Assembly: GCA_948567375.1 (NCBI GenBank)
Contig: OX419762.1
Location: 55,136,841 to 55,200,840 of the forward strand
From: Lunularia cruciata
Lineage: Eukaryota; Streptophyta; Marchantiopsida; Lunulariales; Lunulariaceae
DNA: 64,000 nucleotides
Direction: 5' to 3'
Shown: positions 24,605 through 36,200 of the stretch, piece after piece
How the letters are laid out: each line of letters begins with the position of its first letter
How positions within the stretch are numbered: the stretch's first letter is position 1
The notes under the pieces: model-generated
The model's database searches: none
Told to the model about the DNA's origin: nothing
What the model saw: only the letters and a program-made list of their open reading frames with translations
Position numbers and translations under genes: made by a program

Positions 24605-24666
24605 ACCTCTTCTACAATTGGTTGCCCACCAAAAAGATTTGGTGGTCAGCCAATTGTAGAAGAGGT
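24605..24666. repeat. Hairpin in the M1 leader
   Basis: Outer arms ACCTCTTCTACAATTGG (24605-24621) and its exact reverse complement (24650-24666), with an inner CCCACCAAA/TTTGGTGG pair. M2 keeps the GGTGGTCAGCCAA side but I do not see the full opposite arm there. Confidence 0.8.
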
Positions 24667-25586
24667 ACGTAATATTGGTAGAGGTTGCCTAGATTTAGAG
24701 GTCAAGTTATTGGAGGTTGTCCATAGTTGGAAGTTGCTTGAATTGCCCTAGCTAGTGCTCAAGAGTGAATTGGACATGAGAAGTAAAATTGGAGTTAGAT
24801 TTGGGAACCCATCCTCCCAATTTAGGGATTTGGAGATCTTTATATTCTCAATTTGGTTCAAGTTGATAGTTAGCAAAGGATTTGGTGGTTAACCAATTGT
24901 AGAAGAGGAATGTCAAAGTTAGAGATTGCTTGAATTGCCCTAGCTAATGCTCAAGTTGGTGAAGCTTGGCAAGATTTGGAGAGAGTTTGAATTGGCAAGA
25001 AGAAAGGCCTTATTTGGCTGAATTTTAGAGGTCAAGTTGGCAAAGGTTGTCCAAAGTTGGAGGTTTTTTGAATTGTCCTAGCTTATGCTTGAGTTGGTGA
25101 AACTTGGCCAATAATACACAGTTTTGCATGTATGTGCTATTATGATATTTAGTTTGATATTATAAGCAATTGAGATATCACTTACATAGATAAAAAGGAT
25201 GATTCTATATTAGTCATGATTAGCTAAACTTAGTCATAGCTAAGATAGAAGGACCTTACTTTAGAGGAGGTGGAAAATATGAACACCACTATTTTGGATT
25301 ATATTTGTATTGACTTTATATTATTCCTAGGTGTTTGGCTTTGAGGAAAGAGTTGACAACTCTTGGACCCACAAGCCTTTTTGCTTTGGATTCTTCTATA
25401 GTCTATGGATAGCCCATGTGAAGGAATCCTTGACTTAATGATTGGGTTAAGATAAGACCACATGCTTAGGAGAATATTCCCATGAGTAAAGATATTCCTT
25501 TTGTCTTTTGACTTTATTTGACTTTTAGTCTAATAACTTGAGTTACTCCAATAATTAATAAATATGGTGCATAACTATTTCACAAG

Positions 25587-25594
25587 TATATAAA
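25587..25594 (+). promoter_or_regulatory. TATA box in the M1 LTR
   Basis: TATATAAA about 520 bases before the probable primer-binding site, in sense with the element. It is a candidate start of the genomic RNA. Confidence 0.4.
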
Positions 25595-25949
25595 CTAAGG
25601 GTGATGAGATACTCATCATCCTTTCATTTGCAACTATTTCTCTCTCATTGAATTCTCTAGTGAGCAATGGTTTGAGTCTTGGAGTGTTAGCCCTGGAGGA
25701 GTATGATGGAGTTGGGGTTCCTTGCCTTCTTAGTCCATGGTGTGCTACCATAATAGCTATAAGAGGTTCATCCCAAGTGAGACATGCCAATTCACAAGCC
25801 AGATTTGAAGAGGGTTTGAATTTGCAAGAAGAAAGGCCTAATTTGGCATTAAGAAGCTTCAAGTTATGGCCTAGAGAGGCTACAAAGGCCAACAAGCCAA
25901 CTTTCTTGTGTGAGTTTAGCCAATTTAGATGAGTTTTGGTAGTTGTTTG

Positions 25950-26015
25950 GCAATAGGGCTTGAATCCTATGTCTTTGGTTCCTAGACTAGTGCCTTAGCT
26001 AACTGGTCCACCTTC
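25950..26015 (-). repeat. tRNA-like (SINE-type) segment in the M1 leader
   Basis: Minus strand: A-box-like TGGACCAGTTAGC (26010-25998) and B-box-like GGATTCAAGCC (25967-25957). It occupies the same place and orientation as in M2 (2338-2405), so it entered before the two copies separated or is part of the family's leader. Confidence 0.5.
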
Positions 26016-26129
26016 ACTTGTTGTCCTATAATTGGTTGATTGATACCTACACACAAGTAACTTTGGCTATGAGAGGCAGTTTGATCCCATACTTGGTGAT
26101 CTTGGTATCAAGCTTAAGAGTAGATAGAG

Positions 26130-27910
26130 ACTTTTATTATGTCAAATGCCAATGGTGGAAAAGTTAGTCCATTGATTTATGAGATGGAAGGTTTTTCTTT
26201 ACACTTCTTGTGATTGGACTTCCTCCATTCTCTAGTTCCTATTTTTGCACCATGTTTGTGTGAGAGCCTCTAAATTTAGAGCATTTGTATTCTAGTGTGC
26301 TCTTTGCAGTGAGACTAGCGTGATGACCAATCAGACTATCTATGTTTCTCTTTAGTGATACAAAAAATGATGATCTACAGTTGTGAGAGTGCATATTGTG
26401 ATGGTAGGTTACAATTTTCCCTAGTGTACTTGTCCCAATTCAATGACATTAGTGAGTGGTGTTCAATTGGTGGTGACCCTTGGTGAGGTACTTGTGATAG
26501 TTATGGTTGCAATTTGAGTTCTTTTGTCACATTGGAGTTCTTTGGGGATTCTAGAGAAGATATTATTGTAGTATACAATGGATTTACATATAGTGGTACT
26601 CAATATCAACTTCTATCTTAGATCCTAGTGAAGGAGAAGATTGACTCTAAGTGGAATTTGATACAAGAGCTGATTTTGTTGAGAGTGCAATTGATGTGTT
26701 TGCACTATTGTTGTGGGACATGGACAAGATTTATGGGGCCTCCAAAGACCCCAATTGCTACTCTAGTACAATGGGTATCATTGAGTTGAATGATTTCATC
26801 TAGGAGTTTGATAGTTGATGTGATTTGTATCATATGCAAAATATGACTTTGTTTGTAACTTTCATGGCATAGAAGGGGTTGTTCCAACACTTGGAGGTTC
26901 CACCAATGGATAACTACCAGGAGTTCATGAGAGCTCACTTGGAGGAGATTGAGCTGTGGAGATAGTAGTGGTCTCCACATTATATTTCTATCATTTCAAG
27001 CTTGGTTTCTAGGGATAGATTGGCAAAACCCACAAGTTATAGCTCTATAGCATTGGTATATCCAATGGTCATGCACTAGTTGGGGACGGTGCTACTACAA
27101 GTGGAAGTATCACCATAGGAGATGGTGTAATACCAAGGTTTAACCCCATGGTGGAGTTCTTGTAGTGTTTGAGGTAGAACTACCAATGAGTGCAAATTGA
27201 CAAGCAAGAGAGCTTGAAGGAGTTCTAGAAAAAGGCAAGAAAGAGTCTACACAAGGTATACCTTGCATGAGATGGATGATCAATTTTACTCAAGGAGTTT
27301 CTAAGGCCTAGGCAGTCCAATTTTGATATGGGATCCTAGATAAGAAGTTGTGACATAGAGTACATGATGTTAAGTTATTATAGGCTACCTCACCTACTTT
27401 AGTGGTGGTCCTTAGTTTGGATAAGTGCATTAGCTCAACATGGTGGAAGAGAGAGTGGTGACATCTGGATTTAGTAAGGAGACCTCATCCATAATCATTA
27501 CTTCCTCTAGAGTCCAACAAAGTGCACCCCATCATGTTGGCTTCCAAGGGTAGAGTGGATAGCCTAGATCTTTCATAGCAAGTGGAGAGCCTAGTGAAAA
27601 TAGACCCTCATCTTCATTTTTGGGTCAATAGCAGCCAATGAGTGGTGGTGGTATTGCTTGTTGGACTTGTGGTGGACCTTATCACAAGAAAGAGTGCACT
27701 AAAGCAATGGACATGATATTGTTAGGCATCACAACCAACACAGAGACAATGTGACTATTGCCTTAGATTTGGTCACGCTAATGACTAATGCTTTGACCTT
27801 CACCCAAAGTTATGGAGTAGTAGGGCTCCTATGGCACGTGGTAGAGGAGCTCCAAGTCATGGAGGATGAGATGGTGGCAAAGGATCTACAATTGGTAGGA
27901 ACCTAGTACT
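26130..27910 (+). pseudogene. M1 Gag with two CCHC zinc knuckles, broken
   Basis: Structural protein that packages element RNA. The Gag body (about 26130-27180) carries DNYQEFMRAHLEE and is collinear with M2 (2200-1150). Two nucleocapsid knuckles of form C-x2-C-x4-H-x4-C follow. The first is CWTCGGPYHKKEC at 27659-27697. The second, CDYCLRFGHAND then a stop then C, is at 27750-27791 in another frame, followed by FDLHPKLW. Two knuckles in tandem are common in Ty3/gypsy Gag. At least one frameshift separates them and many TAG/TGA codons interrupt the body. Confidence 0.75.
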
Positions 27911-28319
27911 TGCCTTTTTTTTCTATACAACTATAGCTACTTGGATTGAGCAGTTGGAGCAAAGATTGGCTAGCATGGATATAGCTCAAAGGAGATCTGA
28001 TTTAAGGTGTTGAGGCTTTCACTTCTTATACTTGTGATAGAGATGTTTGCACTTTATGTGCAAAGTAGCACAAGTATATACATCTACCATAGTGGCTAAG
28101 AGTGCAATACATGCTTTAGAGCCTAGAGGAGCATTAGTGGAGTTGGACTCACAAAGTGGAGAGGTTAGTAGATAGGTCATACTCCTCCAATATTTCATAC
28201 TCTTTAAGGCACTGTAGACAACATCCATGGTCCTTAGACATCCCAATGTAGGTGTGGTAGGAGGTGATGGAGCACATGATGTACTAGATGCTAGTTAGTT
28301 ACTTACTACTACATAAATT

Positions 28320-29280
28320 GAGTCTAGCACAATGATGGGGGCAGCTCAATTAATTATATACTTCCCTTTGTTCTCAACCAATGACATCTTTACATTAGGA
28401 GTTGACCCAACTCCAATGTTTTGGTTAGCTACCACACTTTGTGAGAATAGAGATGATGTAGTTCTTGCTTCTAGAGCAAAGGTAGTTGATAATAGAGCTG
28501 ACTTGGTTAAGGAACATGGGATCCATTTAGCAGCTAGAGATTTATGGAAGTAGCAAGAGCTAGGTTAGAGGAGTTATCAACAAGACATACCTTTGAGTGA
28601 GCCCGGTTCACACTTGGAGTTGTCCTATTGGATAAATATAGTGTGATTTTCTATTTGGTGGGACCTTCTAGGAAGTTCTATACACCACCAAAGGTCTTAT
28701 TAGACTCTAGTGCATGGCCCTTTATGTTGAGGAAGGTAATAGTTGTAAGTCTTGAGCTACAAAAGACCAATGTAGAGAGGTGTTTATTTTTTATCTAAAC
28801 ATCTCTAAGGAGTGGTTCTATATAGTACAGCATATGTGAGGAGCTCATTCTCCAGATTCAGCTCGGTCATCTAACTAATAGCTCTATTGTGAGAGTTCAA
28901 GCCATTGCGGTAGTAGTAGAGTCATATGATGTGCTAGTTGGTGGAGCAATATTATATCCCATGGGTTTAAGTATTGATTACTGGGATGAGACAACCTACT
29001 ATAGGCCAAGTTGGTGAGTTAGGTGAGAGATAGGTATGTTGCCTACCAATACACATTAGTAGTAACAATCTTAGCTCACTATAGTCAAGGACTATGGCAT
29101 TATTTTCAGCATTTTGTGGTTATGTTACTTGGCTTGGTGACTTATTGGAGAAGAATGTCCATGCGGAGGATACCCTAGTACTAGAGGAGATCACTTGGAT
29201 TTGGAGGACAAGAGGGATTGTTCCATCTACCTTGGATTTTCCTTTGTGGAGTTCTGAGGAGGCATTGGAACAATAGGCTT
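28320..29280 (+). pseudogene. M1 retropepsin-type protease region
   Basis: This would cut the polyprotein. An open leader (28332-28553, FTLGVDPTPMFWLATTLCEN) precedes the active-site string LLDSSAWPFML, with the catalytic Asp at 28703-28705. The usual D-[ST]-G is D-S-S here, so Gly has become Ser. Downstream SYDVLVGGAILYPMGLSIDY (about 28921-28980) fits the second, hydrophobic-Gly half of the fold. A further open block (29094-29276) links to the methyltransferase domain. Stops at several places break the frame. The assignment is by motif and by position between Gag and RT. Confidence 0.65.
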
Positions 29281-29408
29281 GGAGGGAAGCCTTTGTACCA
29301 CTAGGAGACCAATATGAGGCTGAGCCTCTAAAGTCTATTATCTTTTCACCTTTGGATATCATGCTTATTGCTTGGTAGTATCTAGTAGAAGGAGTATGCC
29401 TATAACAA

Positions 29409-30053
29409 TTGTTTTGTGGAATCAACACTAGACTAACTACGTTACTATAAATAGTTATATAGGTTTAGAAGTACTTGTATGTGGACAAAGATGACACAGT
29501 TAGGTAAGTCTCTCTACATCATGTGGCACACTTTTTTTATTAGTGCCCTAAGTTATTTCCAATGCTAATAATCAAGGGTTATTAGAGGAGATCCTACAAG
29601 CAAATATTTCCTTATTGGTGGTGCAAGATTTGGAGAGACATGGTCCTACTCATTTGGCAATTTTTGGATGGCCAAGTCAAGGACATATCTATGCTAGCAA
29701 AGATTAGGGCCTACAATCCTTGTTTTGTTGTGTTATGGGAGATTTAACATATATTACAACATCTCCAAGTTCATCAATCTATTTCTTGTACCTTTGATGA
29801 ATAATTCTTGTACAGGGGTGGTGGCAAGTACACATCATATCCATTCTTGTATGGGACCTGTTGTGTTGTTGGATGTAACCATAGTGGGATCACAGGCTCA
29901 TCATGTTTGTCTTTGGTGGATGAAACTCTTACATAGAGAGGTTCTATAGCATGCTTATGATGGGGTTTCATGACTAGATCACCTTATTGTTGATGATATT
30001 TTGGATGTTGGGCATGAGTCTCAAATGGTGATAGTGGCTTATAAGTCATCTAT
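29409..30053 (+). pseudogene. M1 C5 cytosine methyltransferase-like domain, N-terminal part
   Basis: C5 methyltransferases move a methyl group from S-adenosylmethionine to cytosine in DNA. Visible motifs: motif I-like LFCGINTRL (29409-29438; family form DLFxGxGG), then motif II-like YLYVDKDD (the acidic residues that hold the cofactor, about 29475-29495). Next is motif IV-like GWPSQGH (29666-29686), where the catalytic Cys of P-C-Q is Ser. Last is GPVVLLDVTIVGSQAHHVCL (from 29854), at the place of motif VIII. Frameshifts and stops separate them. The domain is cut at 30053 by G1 and resumes at 39439. Its place between protease and RT argues for a captured domain within the polyprotein. The Cys-to-Ser change and the stops make it inactive here. 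Confidence 0.7.
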
Positions 30054-30465
30054 TGTAAAAGATAAAGACCAAGGAGAGAAATAGGAGAATTGAAACTCAC
30101 ATTTGGACACTTGAATGTGGGAAAACTCTTAATGCCTAACATGAGCTTCAACTTTGGTATTTATAGGTAGCATACATGGCCCTTGAGAAGCTTCTCAAGA
30201 AGCTTCCTTGAGCTACTTTCTTAGAGTGAAAGCCAAATTAACCAGGAAGCTTCTCAAGAAGCTTCCTTCTAGAAGTCATCTGCTTGGCATGCAAGTTAAG
30301 CTAGTTAGAAGCTTCTAGAAGCTACCTGCTTGGGGTGCAGGTTAAGCTTGTCGGAAAGCTCTCCAAGAAGCTTCCTAGATGATTCTAGAATATTTTGGGC
30401 TAATTTGGCTTATTCTCTACTTTGTTAGCCTTATTAATTACATTGAAAAACTCCATATTGTTGTA
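30054..30465 (-). repeat. 3' LTR of G1
   Basis: Matches 39013-39438 along its whole length. It begins TGTAAAAGAT on the plus strand, as the other LTR begins TGTAAAATAC. It holds a TATA box (30158-30165, minus) and six GAAGCTTC palindromes. The terminal CA on the other side has decayed. Confidence 0.9.
30158..30374 (-). promoter_or_regulatory. G1 LTR promoter: TATA box with heat-shock-element-like array
   Basis: TATAAATA on the minus strand at 30165-30158. Upstream in transcription sense lie six GAAGCTTC palindromes (30187, 30199, 30246, 30258, 30308, 30367). At 30308-30320 the spacing GAAGCTTCTAGAA gives three contiguous 5-bp units of the heat-shock element (GAA-nn-TTC-nn-GAA). The other LTR keeps TATA at 39117-39124 and a similar array. 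Function is inferred. Confidence 0.55.
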
Positions 30466-30757
30466 TATTCCTCCACCGCTAGTTGGTGACGTCTTTGTTG
30501 CAATTGAAGATTCAAACTCCTGGTTGGTCGTCTGTGCATTTTAGAGGTGAGAAAGAGGTTCCCATTTGTGGCATCATGAAAGGGATACACTTTCCAAAGG
30601 ACTTTGTCCTCTATATGTTGGCAATGTCCTCGTTAAATGTGGCAACATGCAAGGGTATGATCAACTTTGTACTCCTCATGATCATTGACAAGGATGGGAG
30701 GAGATGGAGGAGGTTGGACATGAGAGGAAACAGGAGATGGGTTAGGAACAAAGGGTT

Positions 30758-31560
30758 TCAACTTGGAAATGTGAAAGACAGGATGGATATGCATATGACA
30801 AGGTAAGGCAAGTCAATAAGCAACCAAAGAGATGATTTGGGTGATATCAAAGGGGTCCAATTAGGGGTAAGTTTACAAACTTGGGTATCAAGTGTAAGGG
30901 TTAGGTTACTAGAGGATAGCATGACTTTATCACCAACTTCAAAGGTGAGATCATGACGATGATGGTCTACATATTGTTTTTGACGATTCTGAGCAACAAG
31001 GAGGTGAGATTTGGCTTGTTGGAGAGATTGGGTTATGGTGGTCAAGAAGGTAGAAGTATGAGTTGACCTTAGATGGAGGAGGAGAAAGAAGAGAATCTAG
31101 GGTTTAGGTGGATCTTGGACAAAATTGAGAAAGAAACAAGAAAATCTAGTGCTTGCTTATTTGGAATTCTTGTAGGCAAATTTTGCAATTGCAAGACATT
31201 CATCCTAATGGGTATGGTGGACATTGACAAAGGCACGTAGCATATCCTCCAAGGTACAATTTTCATGTTTAGTTTGTCCACTATTTGAGGATGATAGGCC
31301 ATGGACAAAGCAAGCTTGGTGTCGGGTATCTGGAAGAGTGCTTGCCAAAACTTCTCAATGAATTGAGGATCATGGTTTGAGATGAGTACATGTGGCATCC
31401 CATGATGCGTGAAGACATTATTGAAGTAGATTTAAGCTAAGGTTGGAGCATCCACGGTATTAAAGGTTGGTGCCAAGTGGATTTGCTTACTATGCTTATC
31501 CATAAACACCACAGTTGTTGTGTGTCCTTGCTTTGTCTTGGGCAAGGATGTGATGAGATC
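30758..31560 (-). pseudogene. G1 integrase
   Basis: Inserts element cDNA into the genome. The core (31069-31560) holds HGMPHVLISNHDPQFIEKFW (second catalytic Asp region) and SMAYHPQ; where the family usually has a Gln-Thr-Asp-Gly-type string after this, the sequence reads IVDKLN. The catalytic Glu region follows in decayed form. The C-terminal part (30758-31045) has AKSHLLVAQNRQKQYVDHHR and FEVGDKVML, typical of the integrase C-terminal domain. A chromodomain might follow toward the LTR, but I could not identify one with confidence. Confidence 0.8.
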
Positions 31561-31859
31561 CAAGCTCACATGTCTCCATCAAGCGGATGGATATGGGAGT
31601 AGTTGAAGGAGTCCACTGAACTTCTAGTTGTTGGCCTTGTTACATTGGTAGCTCTCACATGATCTGACAAACTCTCAAACATCTCATGTCATGTTAGGCC
31701 ATCACCATTGGCATTGGAGAGTACCCAAGATCTTGTACACACCCATGTGACCAGCTATTGGTAAATCATGGGCTTCTTGAAGGCGCACGCACTAGTTGGA
31801 GATCAACTTTGGCTAGAACATAGATCTGGTCCTCATGGAATAGAAGGTCTTCCTTGAAG

Positions 31860-33256
31860 TAGAAGGTGTTTTACTCCTTATCACATGCTATAAGACGACC
31901 ATGTACCATTTGGAAGAATGGATCTTGTTGTAGAGCTGATCAAAACTCATTTTGGACCTTGGAGTCAATTGATACCGTTGTGATGAGAGGAAGAGTTTTC
32001 AAATCAGGTTGTCGTGATAGAGCATCAAGGATGACATGGAACCAACCTAGTTTTTACTCAAGTTTGATGTCAAACAATTGGAGTTGTTCTCCCCATCAAT
32101 GATGTTGACTCTTCATGTGTTCCAAGTGTAAGGTCTGCAACAATGGTTTGTAATCAATTTGCATGATCACTTGTTTCCCCAAGAGAAAATGCCTCCATAC
32201 CTTGGTGATATATACCATTGCAAGTTATTCTTGATCTCAAGTAGAGTAATTTCTTTCAGCCATATTTAGTTAGTGAGACACAAAGGCAATGGGACGTAGT
32301 CCATCTGGGAATTCCTATTGCAACACGGCTCCAATTGCAAAGTTGGAAGTATCAAAATCAACCACACAAGGTAGTTGAGGATCATATGTTTGAGAATGGG
32401 CCTTGAAGACACCATATGTTTCAACTAGAATGCTTCTTTGTGCTTGGTGGCCCACTTAAGCTCAAGTTCTTCCCCAAGAGGTGAGTCAATGGTGCAGCCA
32501 CATGAGCATAATAATGGATGAACCATCGGTAAAAAAACTGGCCAATCTATTATATGCTCATACTTTTGTAGAATCCTTTGGAGATGCCAATCAGTAATGG
32601 CCTTGATTTTCTCCTCTTCCTTCTCAATCCTCTCCAATGAGATCTTGTGACCCAAGAAGGTAACTTCCTTCTGACAAAAGGTACACTTTGACTTCTTATA
32701 GTAAAACAAAATTTCATTGTCATAGTCGTCTTAGGACTTCTTGCACATGATTCAAATGTTCTGGTTGTCTTGTTATAGATTAAAATATCATCCAAGAACA
32801 CCACCATGTACCAATCCAATAGTCCGTCCAACACCTGATGCATCTAATCCATGAAGACTTCTGGAGTATAAGTGAGTCTGAAAGGTAGAACTCTCCACTC
32901 AAAATGCTCATACCTTGTGCAAAAGGCAGTCTTTTGCACATCTTCCTTATCAATGTGGATTTGTAAGTAGACACCGTGAAGATCCAACTTGGAAAAGTGT
33001 TGTGCTCCACTCAATTGATCAAGAAAGTCATCAATCCAAGGCAAGGGATATGCATTCTTCATTGTTTGCTCATTGAGCTCATGGTAATCAATATAGAAAC
33101 AAAGTCTTCCATCCTTCTTTGGAACAAACAATACCGGTGCTCCCTAAGGAGATTTGTTGTGTTGTATGAAGTGCTTCTCCAAAAACTCCATAAGTGTTGT
33201 TTGCAACTCCTCCAACTCCTTTGGTGAGAGTTGATAGATTGGTCTTTTCCCTATTC
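31860..33256 (-). pseudogene. G1 reverse transcriptase and RNase H
   Basis: Copies element RNA to DNA. RT: SPKELEELQTTLMEFLEKHF, FVPKKDGRLCFYIDYHELNE, FSKLDLHGVYLQIHI and the intact catalytic string VFLDDILIYNK (about 32775-32805), then VTFLGHKIS. RNase H follows (DFDTSNFAIGAVLQ near 32340). Stops are scattered. Its N-terminal edge is cut at 33256/37003 by element C: the matching upstream piece, GMPFKIELLPG, lies at about 37045-37010. Confidence 0.85.
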
Positions 33257-36200
33257 TGTGGTACCCACATTTTTGTTTTTTTTCTTATTTTTGAAGAAGA
33301 AGTATACAAAAGAAGTCATATTGCGTATAGATGGCATTAGAAGGCAAAGAAAGTATCCTTGGGTTGTAACCCGATGTTAAGTGACTTCATGTCAAAAGTC
33401 AAGGTACTCAGAATTGCCCTATCAGCATACAACCCAAAGTAAGGAGACTTTGTCTTGGGGGTGCTCAACCCAAGGCAAGGACAGTGTAACAAATTTTCTT
33501 TGGGGTTGGACATTCAAAAAGGTACCGCACACAAAAATGGCTTTCATACAAGCGGTGGAAAATTGACAGTGATATGAGCATGCAGGAAGTGTGATTCTTT
33601 GTAGAAACTCAAAGTGAAGAAAGACGGAGAAGGCGCACCACTATAAGACTCGAGATAGAAACGAAGAGATGATGAGTAATTTTCCATTGTCATTAAGAAG
33701 TCATCATGAGAGAGATCATGGAAAGGGAAGTGTAGTAAGAGATGCATTGGTGTGTCAAGAGGAAGTCAGGAGAGTTAGTCCGGGAATCAGTTGAAAGAGT
33801 AGCCACCAACCTAGAGTAGAGGAGAGTAAGATGGGAGGTGGGAAGAAGAACTCTAAATTTGCGATGAGAAATCATGCAATTTGGAGATTAGATGTGATTG
33901 CAAGAATCAAAGTCTTGAGTAGGCTTTGGATCATATTCTTGGCATGGAATTGGAAATTAGCTTTCCAGATTTCATGATGGAGATCATCGAGAGTAGATGT
34001 CTTGATGGGCCTCAGGAAGAAGGGAAGAGAGGAAATCCAGCTTGATGGATAGAGTCAGATTGGAGATTAGTACTCAGAAGAGAGGCGGGCACGGATCACA
34101 AAGCCATGTTCTTGGGGAAGAGAGAAGTAGTTGAAGAAACCCAAAAAGTGGGAGATGCCTTCTCTTCAAATGCATGAAGAATGGCTACAAAGTGGAGAGT
34201 TATAAAGATCTTGTGAGGAGAGGCATTGTAAGTGCAATGATGGCTATCTTGAAGCCGGAGCAAACCACTTATGTGATGAAACATCAAGCGGTGTTCTTCC
34301 ACAAGATGTTTGCAGGAGAGCCAATCAATTGGGCAAAGTGTTTTCATCAGTGTGTGAGACAAATAGTGTGGAACTTCCAAGACAGTTGCCTCCACACTAC
34401 ATTGTGCCGTTTGTAGCACATTTCTGTTTGGGACTGAACTTGTTGAATGCGGCGGAGAGACACAAGATGGTGTTGCACTTCCATACCAATTTGAGAAGAG
34501 ATGTTGATATGGAGGAGCAGCAGTACATCTTGCAAATAAGGAGCAATGATGAGTACCATGCACAAATGGGGCAGAGTGTGCAATTGAAGGTGAACACTCC
34601 AAAGTTGAAGAAGAGGAGTCGACAAGGAGAAGAAGAAGTAGTAGCATCAAGACCTTGGAAGGCCAAACAGGTGAACCCAAGGAAAGACTTGGTGGTAATC
34701 ACGTTGTCAGGCAAAGAATCAGAAGGGGAGGCCGAGTGCAAGTCAGAAGACTCGGAGAAGGAGGAAGAACCCAAATTCATGTTGCAGAGGGGGGAAACAA
34801 GCTGTGAAAGTGAAGATGGAGTGGAGATGCAGTCAGTACTTGAGGAGGAAGAAGTAAAGATGGAGACGGAAGAAGAAGGTAACCCGAGACCCAAAGACAA
34901 AGTTTTGGAGCCGGAGGAGAAGAGGGTGACTATTCAAAGAGGAGTCCATTCCAGATGAAAGGCAAAGTATGAAGCGGGACCAAGTAAAGTAAGAGAAGTG
35001 GAGAGTGGAATTTTGGGGAGTGAAGAATCCATTCCCATAAGGCGATTGTGGCTAAGAAGACAAGTATCAAGTCAAGAAGAGGCAAAGAAGGAGAAAATTC
35101 CGCAAGTCAAGGTAAACCCAAGTGAAGGAGTAGAGTATTTGCGGGAGGTTGTGTGCTCGTTGTTAGTAAAGTTGGAGTAGAAGAAGAAGGAAATGCAGTC
35201 AAAGTGTCCGGAGGTGAAGATTGTGTTGCAAGTATTAGCACAATTAGAGGAAGAGAACTCGGATTTGAAGAAGAGCATAATCCAAGGTGAGGAGGAAAGG
35301 GAAGTACTACGAGTAGATGCAATAGTACAGAATCAGGTAATTGAAAACTTAAAGAAGGAAGTGGAGAGTAGAGAGAGAATAATAGAGTAGAATGACCTAG
35401 CAAGAGAAAGATAGATAGTGGAGAATGAGATCTTGAAACATTAGTTTGTTGATTTGTGATTAGAGATTATTCATGCTATGGAAAATGTAGAGGAGAAGAA
35501 GCAACTCTAGCAAAGAGAGTTGACAGTGAGATATAGAGAGGAAGAAAGATTGAGAGAGTTACTTTGTAGTCTGGAGGAGAAGATTGTTCAAAAGGAGAAG
35601 GATAAGGAGACAGTGAAAGCCGAGTTTGAGGCAGAATTGGCAATATATCAAGAAGATTGGCTTGCAGATTGAGAACAGGAGAGAAGAACAAGACTTGAGC
35701 CATTAAGGGAGATTGTAACAAAGATGAACGCAATGGTGAGTACAAAAGCCAGTGTGCGGATTGAAGAAACAAGACTGCATGAGTTGAAGTTGCTGGTGCA
35801 GGAGATGAGGAGGAGAAATGCAAAGGATAAGGACTTGAATGCCTTGCTTATTAGTCTCAAAACTCGTGTAGATAGGAAGATATTAGAAGTGGAAGATAAT
35901 ATCACGATTAGATTAGATTTAGTAAAGTTGGAGATAGATAAACTTTGGAAAGAGGTAAGAGCAAAGCCCAAAGTAGATAACATAGGAGTACATATATCTT
36001 TGGAGTTACCATCGGAGATATTAGAGAAGAGTGGGTCAGGAGATAGAGATTTAGAAAGAATACCTGTGATAGGAATTGTAGATCAAAAAGAAGAATTAGA
36101 AGAATTGGTAAAGGAATTAGTAGTTGTGAAACCCGAGGATAGAGTAGTGTGTGAGATTACTTTGGGATTGGAAGCCAAGGCAGAAGTAAACATTGGATCG

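Larger units (their letters stand above)
23818..26110 (+). repeat. Left LTR/leader of M1
   Basis: The first 0.4 kb or so recurs at 42940-43585 as the right LTR. The remainder matches M2 (7090-6354 and 2667-2230). A primer-binding-like TGGTATCAAGC lies at about 26105-26120, which sets the probable right edge. The LTR ends are not exact: I do not see a clean CA before the primer site. Inside are three tandem versions of a block containing TTGAATTGCCCTAGCT, at about 24736, 24930 and 25068 (the third slightly diverged). Confidence 0.6.

Noticed and set aside
30480..30760. Chromodomain at the end of the G1 integrase
   Set aside because: No frame gives a convincing chromodomain string; only the integrase C-terminal motifs can be supported.
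34096..34900. Minus-strand open frames of 167-194 codons within element C
   Set aside because: Antisense to the acidic Glu/Lys-rich part of the element C ORF. Such codon composition leaves the other strand open by chance.
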